A program made the position numbers and the translations under genes. The notes under the pieces are model-generated. The model was not told the DNA's origin, searched no databases, and saw only the letters and a list, made by a program, of their open reading frames with translations. From NCBI GenBank assembly GCA_003255025.1, contig QANY01000261.1, positions 1,862,607-1,926,606 of the forward strand: a stretch of DNA of 64,000 bases, in the 5' to 3' direction. This stretch comes from Datisca glomerata. Taxonomy: Eukaryota; Streptophyta; Magnoliopsida; Cucurbitales; Datiscaceae. This document shows, piece by piece, positions 35,203 through 46,704 of the stretch (positions are counted from its first letter, which is position 1; the number at the start of each line of letters is the position of its first letter).

Positions 35203-35820
35203 GCCCTACGAAAGTTGACATGCGCGTGCCACGACCCGTCTGTTATTTCAATTCTAAAGTTGTACAGTCCATATTTTTTAGACTCAAAACTGGGCTGCGA
35301 TGAGTACACCCTATCTTACCTGTAGGTCTCTGAATAAGCTTCGACTTTATATCATAAGGGGCACGTGGTTCCACCCATGTCAAAAGTTATGCCATATGGA
35401 AGTTGACATGCACGTGCCACGATTCGTCTGTTACAGCAATTCTAAAGCTGCACAGTCCGTATTTTTAGACTCAAAACTAGGCTGTGATGGGTAAACCTTG
35501 TTGCACCCGTAGGTCTTTGAATTATCTTCAATTTGATATCTTACAGGGCACGTGGTTTCACCCATGTCAAAAGTTATGCCATACGGAAGTTGACATGCGC
35601 GTGCCACGATCCGTCTATTATTGCAATTCTAAAGCTGCACAGTCTATTTTTTGGACTCAAAACTGGGCTGCCATGATTAAACCATGTTGCATCTATAGGT
35701 CTCTGAATAAGTTTCGATTTGACATCTTACGGGGCACGTGGTTCCACGCATGTTAAAAGTTATGCTCTACGAAAGTTGACATGAGTGTGCCACGATCCGT
35801 CTATTACATCAATGGTTTTA
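35203..35820. repeat. 187-bp tandem units inside Copia pol (three full plus one partial)
   Basis: Units begin at 35203, 35391, 35578 and 35764 (spacings 188, 187, 186) with a start like GCCATACGGAAGTTGACATG, followed by CGTGCCACGATCCGTCT. Each complete unit also contains GGGCACGTGGTTCCACCCAT with a CACGTG core. The fourth copy is cut after about 57 bp where Copia RNase H resumes. The unit does not look like Copia coding sequence. Confidence 0.93.
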
Positions 35821-36420
35821 GTGATGTTGATTGGGCTAATGATCCTGATGATCGAAGGTCTACAGGTGTATTTTTGTATCTACCTAGGAAAGAATCTTGT
35901 TATCTGGTGTTCAAACAAGCAACATATGGTTTCCAGATCGAGTACATAAGCTGAATTTTGAAGCTTAACTAATGCTGTAGTAGAATTATTTTGGTTACAA
36001 TCTCTACTTCAAGAGCTTCAAATTCAATCCACTTTACCTCACATCCTTTGGTGTGATAATCTGAGCACAGTTACCTCATCAACAAATCCATTTATTCATG
36101 CTCGAATAAAGCACATGGGACTGGACCTCTATTTTCTCAAAGAAGCAACATGTGTTTTCGGATCGAGTACAAATTCTGAATTTCGAAGCTTAGCTAATGC
36201 TGTAGTAGAATTATTTTGGTTACAATCTCTACTTCAAGAGCTTCAAATTCAATCCACTTCACTTCCCATCCTTTGGTGTGATAATCTGAGCACAGTTACC
36301 TCATCAGGGAATCCATTTCTTCATGCTCAAATAAAGCACATGGAACTAGACCTCTATTTTCTTCGAGAAAAGGTTGCAGCAAGGCAAATTATTGTCAACC
36401 ATGTTCCAGCTATAGACTAG
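35820..36420 (+). pseudogene. Copia RNase H region with an internal duplication
   Basis: DWANDPDDRRSTGVF, then ELFWLQSLLQELQIQ and LPILWCDNLSTVTS, identify Copia RNase H. The piece from about 35910-36130 is repeated with few changes at 36140-36360 (compare TGCTGTAGTAGAATTATTTT in both), so this domain was locally duplicated. The open run ends at 36420. Confidence 0.85.
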
Positions 36421-36545
36421 GTTGCACATATACTAACCAAGGCTCTCTCACTTCGTTTTTCTGAACGTCTTAAGAAGAAGTTAACAATGAGGAGGCTAGA
36501 GGAAGAAGAGAGACTTCAGATTGCAGGGGAGAAATAAGAAATAGT

Positions 36546-36840
36546 TGTGTTTCTAGTATTAGAAGAAGTTTGGTTAGTTATAATCAGTTATAACTTCTCT
36601 TAACAAGCCATTAATTTCTTGTTTCTCCTTGCTGTAATTCGAGTCATTCCTTCTCTTTATAAATGATTGTTCTCCTCTTTTGTAAACAAAATTTTACTCA
36701 ATAAGAAGAAAGCATGTTTAATTCATCTTACTTTCTCCTCTAAGTCTTCTTTGTCTTCGCTATGTTTTAAATTCACATTCTCTCAGTTTTCTTAACTTGG
36801 AGCTCTTGTTATACTCCACAAAACTCTTGGCCATAACACA
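36546..36840 (+). repeat. Copia 3' long terminal repeat
   Basis: Follows the pol end and a purine-rich tract. Begins with TG near 36546-36549 and ends with CA near 36838, about 295 bp. A TATA-like CTTTATAAATGA lies at 36655-36666 and AATAAGAAGAAAG near 36700 could serve 3' processing. Exact borders are uncertain because the matching 5' LTR is missing. Confidence 0.6.
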
Positions 36841-37729
36841 CTCTAAATATTTATGAACATATTCATATTGCAATGCCAATTTTTACCTGATAAGAACAAT
36901 AAGTCACATCATATACTTAACATCAATTATTCCACAGACTCCTAAAAAAAGCAAACTACAATACTTCACCAGATAACACGATTGAGTAATGCAATCTTCA
37001 CATCTTTCGATACACTTAACCATGAATTGCGAGTGTGAGGGATGCATTTTCATTTCAGTCCTATAATAAATGCTTTGATAAATCACTTTTTGAAGCCCCA
37101 TCAACTTTGATCGCGGATGCTGATGTCTTGGAGGTCTCAATCAATTTTATTTTAGGTCACAACATGTCTGGATCATTTTAGAATTTCTCATTAAAAAATG
37201 CTCCCTCTTATAACGATACAAAATTTTATGTTCTTTTCCTTACCTTATTTATTTTTTATTACGAATGCAAATCAAAGCCCATTATTCATGTAATCATAAG
37301 TATTTAATTATAATAAAGCAACCTTATATAATCGTCTATTTTTACATTTAAAATTGAATATAACTGAAAAATTATCATAGTCAAATATGGTCATTTTTGG
37401 ATTCTTTGATTTGGTGTATTATGGTTTTAATTATAATATATTTCAATAGACAACTGTTTAAATTTTGTCTATTGGGGAGGTCATTCTGATCTCTCTCTCT
37501 AGTGAGGTTACTTTGAGTTTATTACTTTTAATTTTCTTTTTATGATAGTTTTATTTCATAGGTTTTGATCTATAGTTTTAATTTCCTCGTTTATGAAGGA
37601 TGTTTCCTTGTTTCTATAGTAATTTCTTCGAACTACAAATTTCCAGACTCAAATATGGCAAGGGTTGAAAACAAGTCGTTTGCACTTGATTTTCTTATAT
37701 TCTAACCTTCCCTCCAAGAAGTATTAGGG
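36841..37729. other. AT-rich spacer between the Copia element and LINE 2
   Basis: No coding or element signal recognised. The last part becomes pyrimidine-rich and may already be the 5' UTR of LINE 2. Confidence 0.5.
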
Positions 37730-37878
37730 GCCTTCTTTTTTCATTTTTCTTCTTTCGTTTCGGTGCTCTGTTTTCCTTCTATCCTATTCTCGCTTCTTCT
37801 TCTCATCTTCTTTCCTTGCTTGTTACCTCGTTTCTTTCCTCGTTATCCTGCGTTTAAACCCTGTTTTTCTTTTCGCTT

Positions 37879-38560
37879 ATGGACACTGGAATTTTTTTGG
37901 ATCTTGATGATGTCATTGCGAATGAAAACTCTGAGAATAATCTATGGATGGTTGGAAAGGTCATAGCAGATAGAACTATCAATGCTTCTGTCATGGTTTC
38001 TGTCCTTCGAAGAAATTGGGGTATCGAGGAGGGTTTGGATATCAAAACTTTGTATAAGAATATCTTCCTTTCTATGTTTGGTAGTAAGAAGAGAAGGATA
38101 AAGTTGAAGGCAAAGGTCTGTGGAGTTCTAATGGTAATCTTCTTATTCTTAAAGGATATGTCTTTGAATCCCAACCTTCTGAAATATCTTTCGACTGATG
38201 TCCCAGTTGGATTCAACTTCAAGACCTCCCTCCTGAGTGGATTACTGAACCAGTTATGAAAAAGATTGCTGCTCAAGTTGGGGAAGTCATGAGCATTGGT
38301 GAATATACTCTTAAAGGTCCTCTGGCTAGATTTGTAAGAGTTAGGATCATCTTTGATATCAACTCTACTTTCAAGGCTGGTGTTTGGGTTAAGAGGAAAT
38401 ATCGGATCCCAATTTGGGTTGAAATTAGGTATGAAATGTTGCATTTCTTTTGTTTTCAGTGTGGTAACATTTGTCATGATACTCGTTTATATCTAAGTTC
38501 TTCTGGAGCTAAAGATTATTTTTTTTTGGGGGGGATTGGCTTAAATCTAAAGCCAACCTA
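37879..38560 (+). pseudogene. LINE 2 ORF1 (nucleic-acid-binding protein, frameshifted)
   Basis: Starts MDTGIFLDLDDVIANENSE. Homologous to the DUF4283 N-terminal part of plant L1 ORF1. Near 38210 the frame changes and the protein continues as PSWIQLQDLPPEWITEPVMK, ending in a knuckle-like CFQCGNICHD in which the spacing or last Cys is lost. ORF1 proteins bind element RNA. Confidence 0.8.
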
Positions 38561-39031
38561 AGAACTCCTAATTTTGTTAAGGAAAAGTATCTTTCTGAGG
38601 GAGGAATTAGAAATGGGAATGCTCGTGATTCTGAAGTCAATCAGTCTCAATCTCCTGGCCATGTTTCCACCTTGAATCATGCTTTAAGTCCTGAGGCTTT
38701 TCTTGCTGGTTCCAGCTATGTTTCTGTCCTTATTTCTAATAATATGGAGGCTTTCACTAAGATTATGAAGAATAAAAAGGAGGTATAGAATGGAGGAAGG
38801 GGAAGAGGTAGGCCTAAAAGTGCAGGTAAGGAGGCTAAAAATCTATCTGGAAGTAAAAGACATAAACGATCAAAAATGGTTTCAAGGTGTTAATCTTCAA
38901 GATGCTATTGCTGCAAATCGTTGCGAAGATTTAGATGGTCGTGATAGCACCGGTGGCTCTTCTCACCATGATAGTTTGGTTATTAATGATGAGGTTGTGA
39001 TGGCTTTACCTCAAAAGCCATCCAAGGATCA

Positions 39032-40108
39032 ATGAAGCTCATTGTCTAGAATTGTCAAGGGCTGGGGAATACCTTGATAATTTATGTTCTGAAGGATGCT
39101 CTTGTCCTTCATAAGCCCCATTTGATCTGTTTACTTGAAATTAAGGCTAAATCTAGAAATGATGTGAGGATTGCAAAGTATCTAAAATTTGATTTTTGGC
39201 ATGTTGTGGGGCTTTTAGGTCTTTCTGGGGGCATTTTAGTTTGCTGGAATAAGCCTTTCTCTGTTCTTTCTCTATACAAAACTCTCAATATGGTTTATCT
39301 CTCTATTCTTGATGTTGGTAGGGCTACTTTTGTTTATGGTAACATGGATGACAATTCGAGATGGCAGCATTTGGATGACATTTGTAAGAGTAATTCTGGT
39401 CCTTCTATTCCTTGGATTTTAGTTGGTGATTTTAATGAGATGCTTACTCCCGATGAGAAGTTAGGAGGCAGTAACTTTGACTTTAATAGAGCTAAGATTT
39501 TTAGATCATTTGCTGATTGTCGTGAGATTTTTGAAGCACATTCCAATGGAAAATTTTTTACTTGGAGAAATGAAAGATCACGTGATGATTTTATTCAAGA
39601 AAAGCTTGACAAGGTTTTCATCAATGAAGCTTTTCTTAGTAAGTTCCATCATACTGAAGTCTTTATCCCTCATAATATTGGTTCTGACCATAATATGTTG
39701 GTCATCTCCCTCATTAATTTTCCCTCTACTAGAAGTAAGAGATTTATGTATGAATCTAAATGGAAGCTTAAGCATGATTATATTGAGACTGTCAAACTTG
39801 GTTGGGCTGGGGATGGTGCTAATCTTGGGATGGCAAATTTCATCAGTAAGCTTAAATATTGTAAGCATTCTTTGAGGAATTGGAGTCATCACCTTAGGGG
39901 TAACCCAAACTTGGAGCTTCAAAAATTTAAGTCTGATCTGGCTCTTATTTCTAATGATACTGATTCTGATAGACTTGTTAATAAGTTAATCAAGGATAAA
40001 ATTAGTAACATTTGGCAGAAAGAAGAGCTTTTTTGGAAGCAGAGAGCTAAGATTCATTGGTTGAAATGTGGTGATAAAAACTCCAACTTCTTTCAAATAT
40101 CTTTTTAA
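39032..40108 (+). pseudogene. LINE 2 endonuclease domain
   Basis: Start MKLIV, then a TAG where plant L1s have Trp, then NCQGLGNT. After that one frame is open for 344 codons. Catalytic-type motifs are present: LLEIKAKS (the Glu of the ETK-like motif), PWILVGDFNEML, FFTWRN and the final GSDHNML. Only the early stop and an upstream gap in initiation prevent expression of a nearly whole domain, so this is the best preserved endonuclease here. Confidence 0.88.
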
Positions 40109-41490
40109 CACATAAGGCTTGTTAATAGAGTTCTCATACTTAAGGACAACCTTAATATCTGACATGAGGGTGAGACTAATGCCTGCAACATTTCCAGGGA
40201 ATATTTTTCTAATTGTTTTGCTGCTGAAAATAATTATGATGAAGTTTGGGTGCTCAATCACATTTCTCCTTCCATTCCTGATTTCTAAATGTTTTTCTAA
40301 CTGCTGATATACAATTGATGAAGTTAAAAATGTTGTTTTTGGCCTTGGTCCTGATAAAGCTCTGGGTCCCGATTGCACTCCAGGTTCATTTACCAATTGT
40401 ATTGGGACATTATCTGTTTAGATGTGTTTAAAGCTGTCCAAAATTTTTTTGAAAGTCGTTGTCTGCCTAAGTCTGTTAGTGAATCTCTTATTACTCTTAT
40501 CCCCAAGATAAATCACCCTGACTTTCCCTCTCACTTTAGACCAATTGCCTTATGTAATTTTCTTTACAAAGTTATTGTTAAGGTACTGGCTAACACATTA
40601 AAATCTGTCGTGGATTGTTGTATCTCTAACTCTCAAGGAGCCTTTGTTTCTGGTAGACATTTTGAGGAAAATGTCCTTATTCATCAGGAGATCTTTTATC
40701 ATCTAAAAAAGAAGAAAAAGGGAGGTAAATGAGTTGTGGTTATCAAGCCAGACATGGCTAAGGCGTTTGACACAGTTAATTGGATTTTTCTAAAGCATCT
40801 CCTTCAGTAGTTTGGTTTTGATTCAAAGTTTATTTCTTGGATTATGAGGTATGTCTCATCTGTTAACTATAAGATTCTTGTTAATGGTAATCCATGTGTT
40901 GATATTGCTCTTGGTGGAGGTGTTAGACCGGGAGACACTTTGTCTCCCTATCTCTTCATCCTTGTTGCTGAATCACCCTCAAGATGTATTGATCATGTTT
41001 TTCCTGTTGGTAATGTTAAGGTTGTAAGGTTAAAGAGAGCTAGTTCTCCATTGTCTCATCTATTTTTTTTGCAGATGATAGTCTTCTCATCAATACTGCT
41101 AATGTCGGATCCTATTATTATCTCAATAATTGTATCTCCAAATATTTTCATGCTTCTTATCAGCAGGTTAATCTTCAGAAGAGTAATCCTTGGTTTAGCC
41201 CTAGTGTTAGACCTGACTTAAAGGAGAATATTGCTAACATTTTCCAGATGCCTTTATCTTCTAGTAAGGACTGCTACTTAGGTCTCCCTCTTCATTGGTG
41301 TCATTCTAAAACAGCTTTATATGATTCCTTTCATGATAGAAGTCTAAAAAATTTGCCTCTTGGAAGCGTAATCTTCTCTCTTTGGGTGATAAGGAGTTAC
41401 TTTTGAAAGTTGTGGCTCAAGCTTTACCATCTTATGTTATGGGAACTTTTAGGCTGCCCAAAAAAGTTTGTCATGACTTACAATCTATAG
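40098..41490 (+). pseudogene. LINE 2 reverse transcriptase domain (broken)
   Basis: HFRPIALCNFLYKVIVKVLA, NSQGAFVSGRHFEENVL, then after a TGA at 40731 the run KPDMAKAFDTVNWIFLKHL, then GVRPGDTLSPYLFILVAE and, shifted, FADDSLLINTAN. All seven RT motifs can be followed but across at least three frames. Confidence 0.87.
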
Positions 41491-41710
41491 TCATGAACTT
41501 CTAGTGGTCTAACAGTGAGAAGCAATTTGGTATAAGATGGCGCTCTAAGGATAAATTGACTAGCAGTATTGTAGTGGAGGTCTTGGCTTTAGAGATTTTG
41601 AAGATTTCAATGTTGCCTTGATTGGCAAGTAGGCTTGGTCCTATCCTTCAGAATCTTGATTCAATTTGTTCTAGGCTTCTCATGAGTCTCTACTTCCCAA
41701 CTCCTATTTT

Positions 41711-42260
41711 TTGGATGGAAGAGCTATCAAGAGCAGCTCTTGGTGGGCTTGGAAGAGCCTTTGGTGGGGTAAGGAGGTCATAAGGAAGAAGATTGCTTGG
41801 AGAGTTGGTAATGGAGTGTCCATTAATATCTGGAATGACTATTCGCTTCCTAGTGGGAGGAAGCTTATTCCTCCTGGCAATGAGAGGGTTACTTATGTTA
41901 TAGACTTAATTAATGGTCATTGTTGGAACTTCAGTTTGGTCAATCAGCTATTTCCACCTTGGATTGTTAATGAGATTATGTCTATTCATATTCCTTTTTC
42001 TTCTTCTGAGGACAAGTTTATTTGGCCATTTTGTAAGGATGGATCCTTTACAGTTAGGTCTTGCTATCATGCTTTGCATGATGACAAGGCTGGTGATAAG
42101 GGTGTTAGCTCTTCTTCTCTCCTTATTCATAGTAAGTTCTGGAATTCTTTATGGCATCTTAATATCCCTAAAAAAATCAAGTTGTTCATCTAGAGGGCTA
42201 TTAATGATTTTATTCATGTAAAGAAGAATCTTGTTAGAAGGAAAAATATTTATGATTCTA
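41711..42260 (+). pseudogene. LINE 2 zf-RVT region
   Basis: Open for 160 codons from 41711: SSWWAWKSLWWGKEVIRKKI, then WRVGNGVSINIWNDYSLPSG and FWNSLWHLNIPKKIKLFI, typical of the region between RT and RNase H in plant L1s. A TAG at 42191-42193 ends it; ICPICLFAK (zinc-binding) follows in frame. Confidence 0.82.
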
Positions 42261-42398
42261 TCTGCCCAATTTGTCTCTTTGCTAAAAAATCTTCTTTTCA
42301 TGCTATTATGGGCTGTTTTTGGAGCTCCTTTGTTTGGTTCAGCTCTTCTTTACAGCTTAGAGCTTCTCATAATACAGATTCTGATTTTAGATCTTCTT

Positions 42399-43010
42399 TT
42401 ACATATCTTTTCAACAAAGAAGGCTTGTTAATATAGTTCTCAGACTTAAGGACAACCTTGGTATCTGGCACGAGGGTGAGACTAATGTCTGCAACATTTC
42501 AAGGAAATATTTTTTCTAATTGTTTTGCTACTGAAGATAATTATGATGAAGTTTGGGTGCTCAATAACATTTCTCCTTCCATTCCTGATTTCTAGAATAC
42601 TTTTCTAACTGCTTATATCACAATTGACGAAGTTAAAACTGTTGTTTTTTGCCTTGGTCCTGATAAAGCCCCGGTTCCCGATGGCATTCTAGGTTCATTT
42701 TACCAATTGCATTCAGACATTTTCTGTTTAGATGTGTTTAAAACTATCCAAATTTTTTTTGAAAGCTGTTATCTGCCTAAGTCTGTTAGTGAATCTTTTA
42801 TTCCTCTTATCCCTATGATTGATCACCCTGAGCTTCCCTCTCACTTTAGACCAATTGCCTTATGTAATTTTCTTTACAAAGTTATTGTTAAGGTACTTGC
42901 TAACATAATAAAATCTGTCCTAGACCATTGCATCTCTAACTCTTAAGGAGCCTTTTTGTTCTGGTAGACATATTGAGGAAATTGTCTTTATTACTCAGGA
43001 GATATTTCTT
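42399..43010 (+). repeat. Second copy of the LINE 2 RT start
   Basis: Matches 40098-40702 over its length, from GGCTTGTTAATA through GGAGATAT, at roughly nine bases in ten. It includes HFRPIALCNFLYKVIVKVLA again. It sits between zf-RVT and RNase H where no RT belongs. The two copies have different stops, so the duplication is not very recent, or a second related LINE recombined in. Confidence 0.92.
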
Positions 43011-43012
43011 TT

Positions 43013-43500
43013 ATGCCCTCTGTTTTTTCTGGTGCTCGTGAAGTTTCTGGTGGTTCTGTTATACATGATGCTTCCCTATCTTCTTGGACCCCTCATATTT
43101 TTGGCTCAGTAAAGATCAACCGTGATGCTTCTTTTGATGCATCTAAGGAGTTATCTGGTATTTGTGTCATTGCTCGGGATTTTGAAGGCATTATGGTTTC
43201 TTTTGTTGCCAAATCTGGTCCATCTTTCTCTACCTAGCATGGTGAACTACTTGCTATTTCTGAAGCTTTATCTTTGGCATCTTCTAGTAATTGGAATAAT
43301 TGCTCTTTTGAGTCTGATGCACAATCTGTGGTTATCTGGCTCATTAATAATGTCTGCTCTGATTGAAAACTGTCCTCTTTTTTTACTTACGCCAAGCGGG
43401 CTTTTGATCTTTCCAGTTGTAATCTATCACGGGTTAATATGTGTAAAAATTCCATTGCTGATGCTATAACTTCTTATAGCAAAGATCAAAATAGGTTGTT
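43013..43500 (+). pseudogene. LINE 2 RNase H domain
   Basis: PHIFGSVKINRDASFDASKE, then GELLAISEALSLASS and FESDAQSVVIWLIN identify RNase H with Asp, Glu and Asp catalytic positions retained. A TAG follows PSFST at about 43236 and a TGA occurs near 43364. Confidence 0.82.
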
Positions 43501-43634
43501 AATACAACTTCTTTACCTTTTTCTATTTCTAGATTGATTGATAAGGAGAAATTGATTGTAAGAGGCAGGAGAAGCCCTCCTTGATTGTCTTCTCCTTATT
43601 TTCTTTGGAATGAAATCTGTTTGTTAAAAAAAAA

Positions 43635-44498
43635 CAGGTCATTTGCCGAAGATAATTCCAACCCCACTCTAATCGGATAACCCTATTTGGGTTGGTATAT
43701 TGTGGGGTTGGTTTGTTTTTGGCAAATCCTTTCTAACTTGTTTGTGCTGGTTTTTGTAGTTCAATGATCTAAGTTGTAAGTTTTCATATTTATAGTTATT
43801 TTGTTAGAGGATTTCCTCAGGATGTTTTACAATGTGACATTATTTAGTGGTTGTAATCTTGTGTCACCATTAGCTAGTGGTTGTAGTTTATCTTTTGGTG
43901 ATTAATGAATATTATTTTCCTCAGTAAGGAATTTGGTCGACATTTTATTCTAGTTTCATAGAAAATATGATGCCTTCAGATTCTTTTCAACTAAATATCT
44001 CAACATATAAGGGATATCTTCAGGGTTGGAGCCAAAAAAATATATTTACGGGGACCAAAATATATAGATAACAAACGCATTTTAGAGTTTATATGAACTA
44101 AAAGCTACACTATAGAGATAGGCTGCTATGTCACCCATAAGTTTTCCCTCATATAAGAATATTGGAAAGAATATTGGAGAGCTGTAAAATTGATCAACTT
44201 TTTAACTCAGGCCGTAAAAATGATTGAAAAACCTTTTTTATTTGCAAAACCGATAGTACGAATTACACAGGCGTAAAAGTAGTGCTTATGTAATTTTCGT
44301 AAATAAATAGTTTACTTCAACCATTTTCAGAAAAAAAAAAAATTTCCTGCCATTTTTCAGAAAAAAAAAAGTTTTCTACAATTTTTACAGGTTAAGTGAA
44401 AAAGTTGGCTTTTTGTCATTTTTCATAAGAACATTGCCCTATTTTTGAATAGTACTGGATAATTTATGCTCAATACGGCAATATATAAATGAGTTTTC
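43635..44498. other. Spacer after LINE 2
   Basis: No gene. The part to about 43930 ends GATTAATGAATATTATTTTC and has a LINE-3'-UTR-like texture, so LINE 2 may sit beside or within another non-LTR relic. The rest is AT-rich with A-runs near 44330 and 44360. Confidence 0.4.
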
Positions 44499-45426
44499 TA
44501 CAGGAGTAACTACATTATAAATAATTAATACAAAAATAGACTATTAAGTTAAACAAACATCATGCATAGCAACTTTTTATGGGTCTGCCTATTCCAAGTA
44601 AAAAATTATGCTTCTATTCTTATTATACCATTCTATATAATATTTAATGATTATTTTAAAAAAACGTAGAAAAACCCATAAACCCACAAACCATTTAGCA
44701 TTTTGAGGATTGAAAACTTTTGAAATCTCCACTCCCTCTCCTAAAATCTCTCTCTCCCCTCCTCTATCCATCTGTATCTCTAAACTATTTGTAAACAATA
44801 TATGTTATATATGTTACATTTTATAAATAATATAGATAAATAACATACAAAAATATATATTATTTTATATTATATATGTGGATGTATATAAAGTATCTTG
44901 CATAGATATATAATACAATAATACACACACCCATAAAAATATGTGTTATATATATATATACATAAGTATGCATGTGTTCACGTATACATATATGCATGGC
45001 ATCTAAAGTATATAACATGCATCTGGCATCTCTCTCTTTAAAGATTAAACAGATTGGTCGTTTGAAGCTAATGGTATGAATAATGAATGAAATAAATTTG
45101 AAGAGAGAGATGTAGCGATATAGAGAGATATCCAGGGAGCGATAAAGGGGATTTTAAGAGATATAAAGTGAAAAATAGGGAGGACGAGACATTTACATGT
45201 AATAATAAAAATGATAAACTAGTAATTAATTGCATAAATAAGAAAAACTATTTAATTTAATCAAATTTGAAAGATTAGTCGTTATTTATAGAAAAGTGCT
45301 ATATATGATGATTTTTAAAATTTCTAGATAAAATTATATTTAAAATCGAAAGGTGTCTAAATAGTATCATTTTTATATGTAAATTGGCACCCTACTTGGG
45401 AATTTAAAGTAGAAGTTATGGTTTCT
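44499..45426. repeat. AT-rich repeat family, copy A
   Basis: Begins GAGTAACTACATTATAAATA and ends near TTGGCACCCTACTTGGGAAT. It contains purine/pyrimidine-rich tracts (CTCTCTCTCCCCTCC, GAGAGAGATG). A second diverged copy starts immediately at 45427. Non-coding; family unknown. Confidence 0.7.
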
Positions 45427-45909
45427 AAAAGAGTAACTATATTATAGATAATTAATATAAAATAAGACAATGAGTTTCAAAAACATCAAATATAGCTATA
45501 TTTGATGGGTACACATATTATAATTACTTTTAATCCTATTATACCATTTCACATAACATTTAATGATCATTTTTTAGAAATTTATAAACCCCAATAAACC
45601 TTCCCATACCATCGATCTTTTAATGTCGAATATTTTTTTAAATCCAACCCAAAAAGTCGACCATTTACTTTTACATGCATATATTAATAGGTAACATAAT
45701 ATATCAATAGATATTCTTTCTCTCTCTAAATCTCCAATTTAATTCCATTCATTATTAAGATAGAAAGAGAGAGGGAGAGAGAGAGATCTTGAGGGAGAGA
45801 TAGATAGATAGATATCATGTGTATGCGATATACTTTAGATATTAGGTACGCTAGATGTCATATATGCATACATAGGTGCGCGCGCACACACACACGTATA
45901 GCTTACAAA

Positions 45910-45912
45910 TAG
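45910..45912. repeat. Target-site duplication TAG, left
   Basis: Immediately left of the CACTA terminus; its partner is at 49827-49829. Confidence 0.85.
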
Positions 45913-46029
45913 CACTACTACAATTTTGACTTTAGATGATAATTATATCTTTGATACAATTACAACTCTCTAAAATCTGTCAAAGGAAAATAGTGTAGGG
46001 TGGGGGTAATTCGGGTAAGAGGACAACTC

Positions 46030-46077
46030 AAAAATTAGCTGTCATAAATATGTTCTTTACTATGATAACTAATTTTT
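46030..46077. repeat. Left subterminal inverted pair of the CACTA element
   Basis: AAAAATTAGCTGTCATA at 46030-46046 and TATGATAACTAATTTTT at 46061-46077 are inverted copies with two mismatches. Subterminal motifs bind transposase in this superfamily. Confidence 0.6.
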
Positions 46078-46596
46078 GGGCTGTCAATAATGACAGTGAA
46101 AAAAAAACCTGCCATTGTTTTATGGTGTAAATTTTTTTACTATTTACCTTAAAGTTCATTTTATTTATGAAAATGCCACACTATATAATCTAACTAAACC
46201 TAATTTTAGGTTTACTTTGTCACTTTTGTCTTCTCATTTTACAGAGCGGTGACTGTCTCTGGTTACTTTATCTCTCCCTCTCCCCCCTCTCTCAATCGAA
46301 ACTAGAATTTCTCACAAATGTCAGCTTCAATTCGGACATGAAGGCCTCAATTTTGAAGTCAAGTCGTCAATCTTCCCCAATCTCTCTCTCTCACTTGAAG
46401 CTCATGAAGCTCCCATTGATGCTGCCTTAAAGCTTACGTAGCTCCCCGTGAAAACATGCGAGTTGCGGGTTATCCTTGTTTATTTCAATTGTTTTCTCTA
46501 TTGGTTCCTTTATTCCTCTATTTTGTCTCTAACTCTCATTTTCAATATTTGGATTTGAAAGATTTTGAGAATTAGGTTTCTATTTGCTTATGAGTT

Positions 46597-46704
46597 ATGG
46601 CTGGTGAGTTTCCTGAGTTACTTTCTAAAATTTATGGTGAAGGGAATGTGATGTTTCAAGATGGATTTGAAACAAATATGTTGTTACCCCTGGTATTCAG
46701 TTGA
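46597..46704 (+). pseudogene. Short exon-like ORF in the CACTA element, unrecognised
   Basis: ATG followed by 34 further codons: MAGEFPELLSKIYGEG, then NVMFQDGFETNM, then a stop. Preceded by a pyrimidine-rich leader (46260-46300). It does not resemble a transposase that I know. It may be a second captured gene piece. I cannot name it. Confidence 0.35.

Larger units (their letters stand above)
33890..36840 (+). mobile_element. 5'-truncated Copia LTR retrotransposon with 3' LTR
   Basis: The 3' half of a Copia pol is present: an integrase-RT linker and RT start (34190-34310, HWKKSMEEEYEALMKNQTWS), RT core (34312-34644), an RNase H region (35820-36420) and the pol end (VAHILTKALS near 36425). 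A polypurine-like GGGGAGAAATAAGAAA precedes the 3' LTR. No gag, protease, integrase core or 5' LTR was found. Stops and shifts break pol, a block of about 187-bp tandem units splits it at 35203-35820 and part of RNase H is duplicated. It cannot move on its own. Confidence 0.85.
37730..43634 (+). mobile_element. Degenerate L1-type LINE (LINE 2) with internal duplication
   Basis: Pyrimidine-rich leader (37730-37878), ORF1 with DUF4283-like and zinc-knuckle parts, endonuclease, reverse transcriptase, zf-RVT region, a second copy of the RT start (42399-43010), then RNase H and a short A-tail at 43626-43634. Many stops and shifts. Codons are AT-rich compared with LINE 1 and the two share family but not close sequence, so they are separate insertions. 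Confidence 0.88.

Noticed and set aside
35203..35820. CRISPR-like array
   Set aside because: The spacing is regular, but the units are repeated over their full length with no unique spacers, and the DNA is eukaryotic.
37854..38477. 207-codon minus-strand ORF
   Set aside because: It is the mirror of LINE 2 ORF1, whose plus-strand translation has DUF4283 and knuckle features.
44880..45000. TA- and CA-rich stretches as possible replication origin or matrix attachment site
   Set aside because: Only base composition supports it; such composition is common in this AT-rich repeat.
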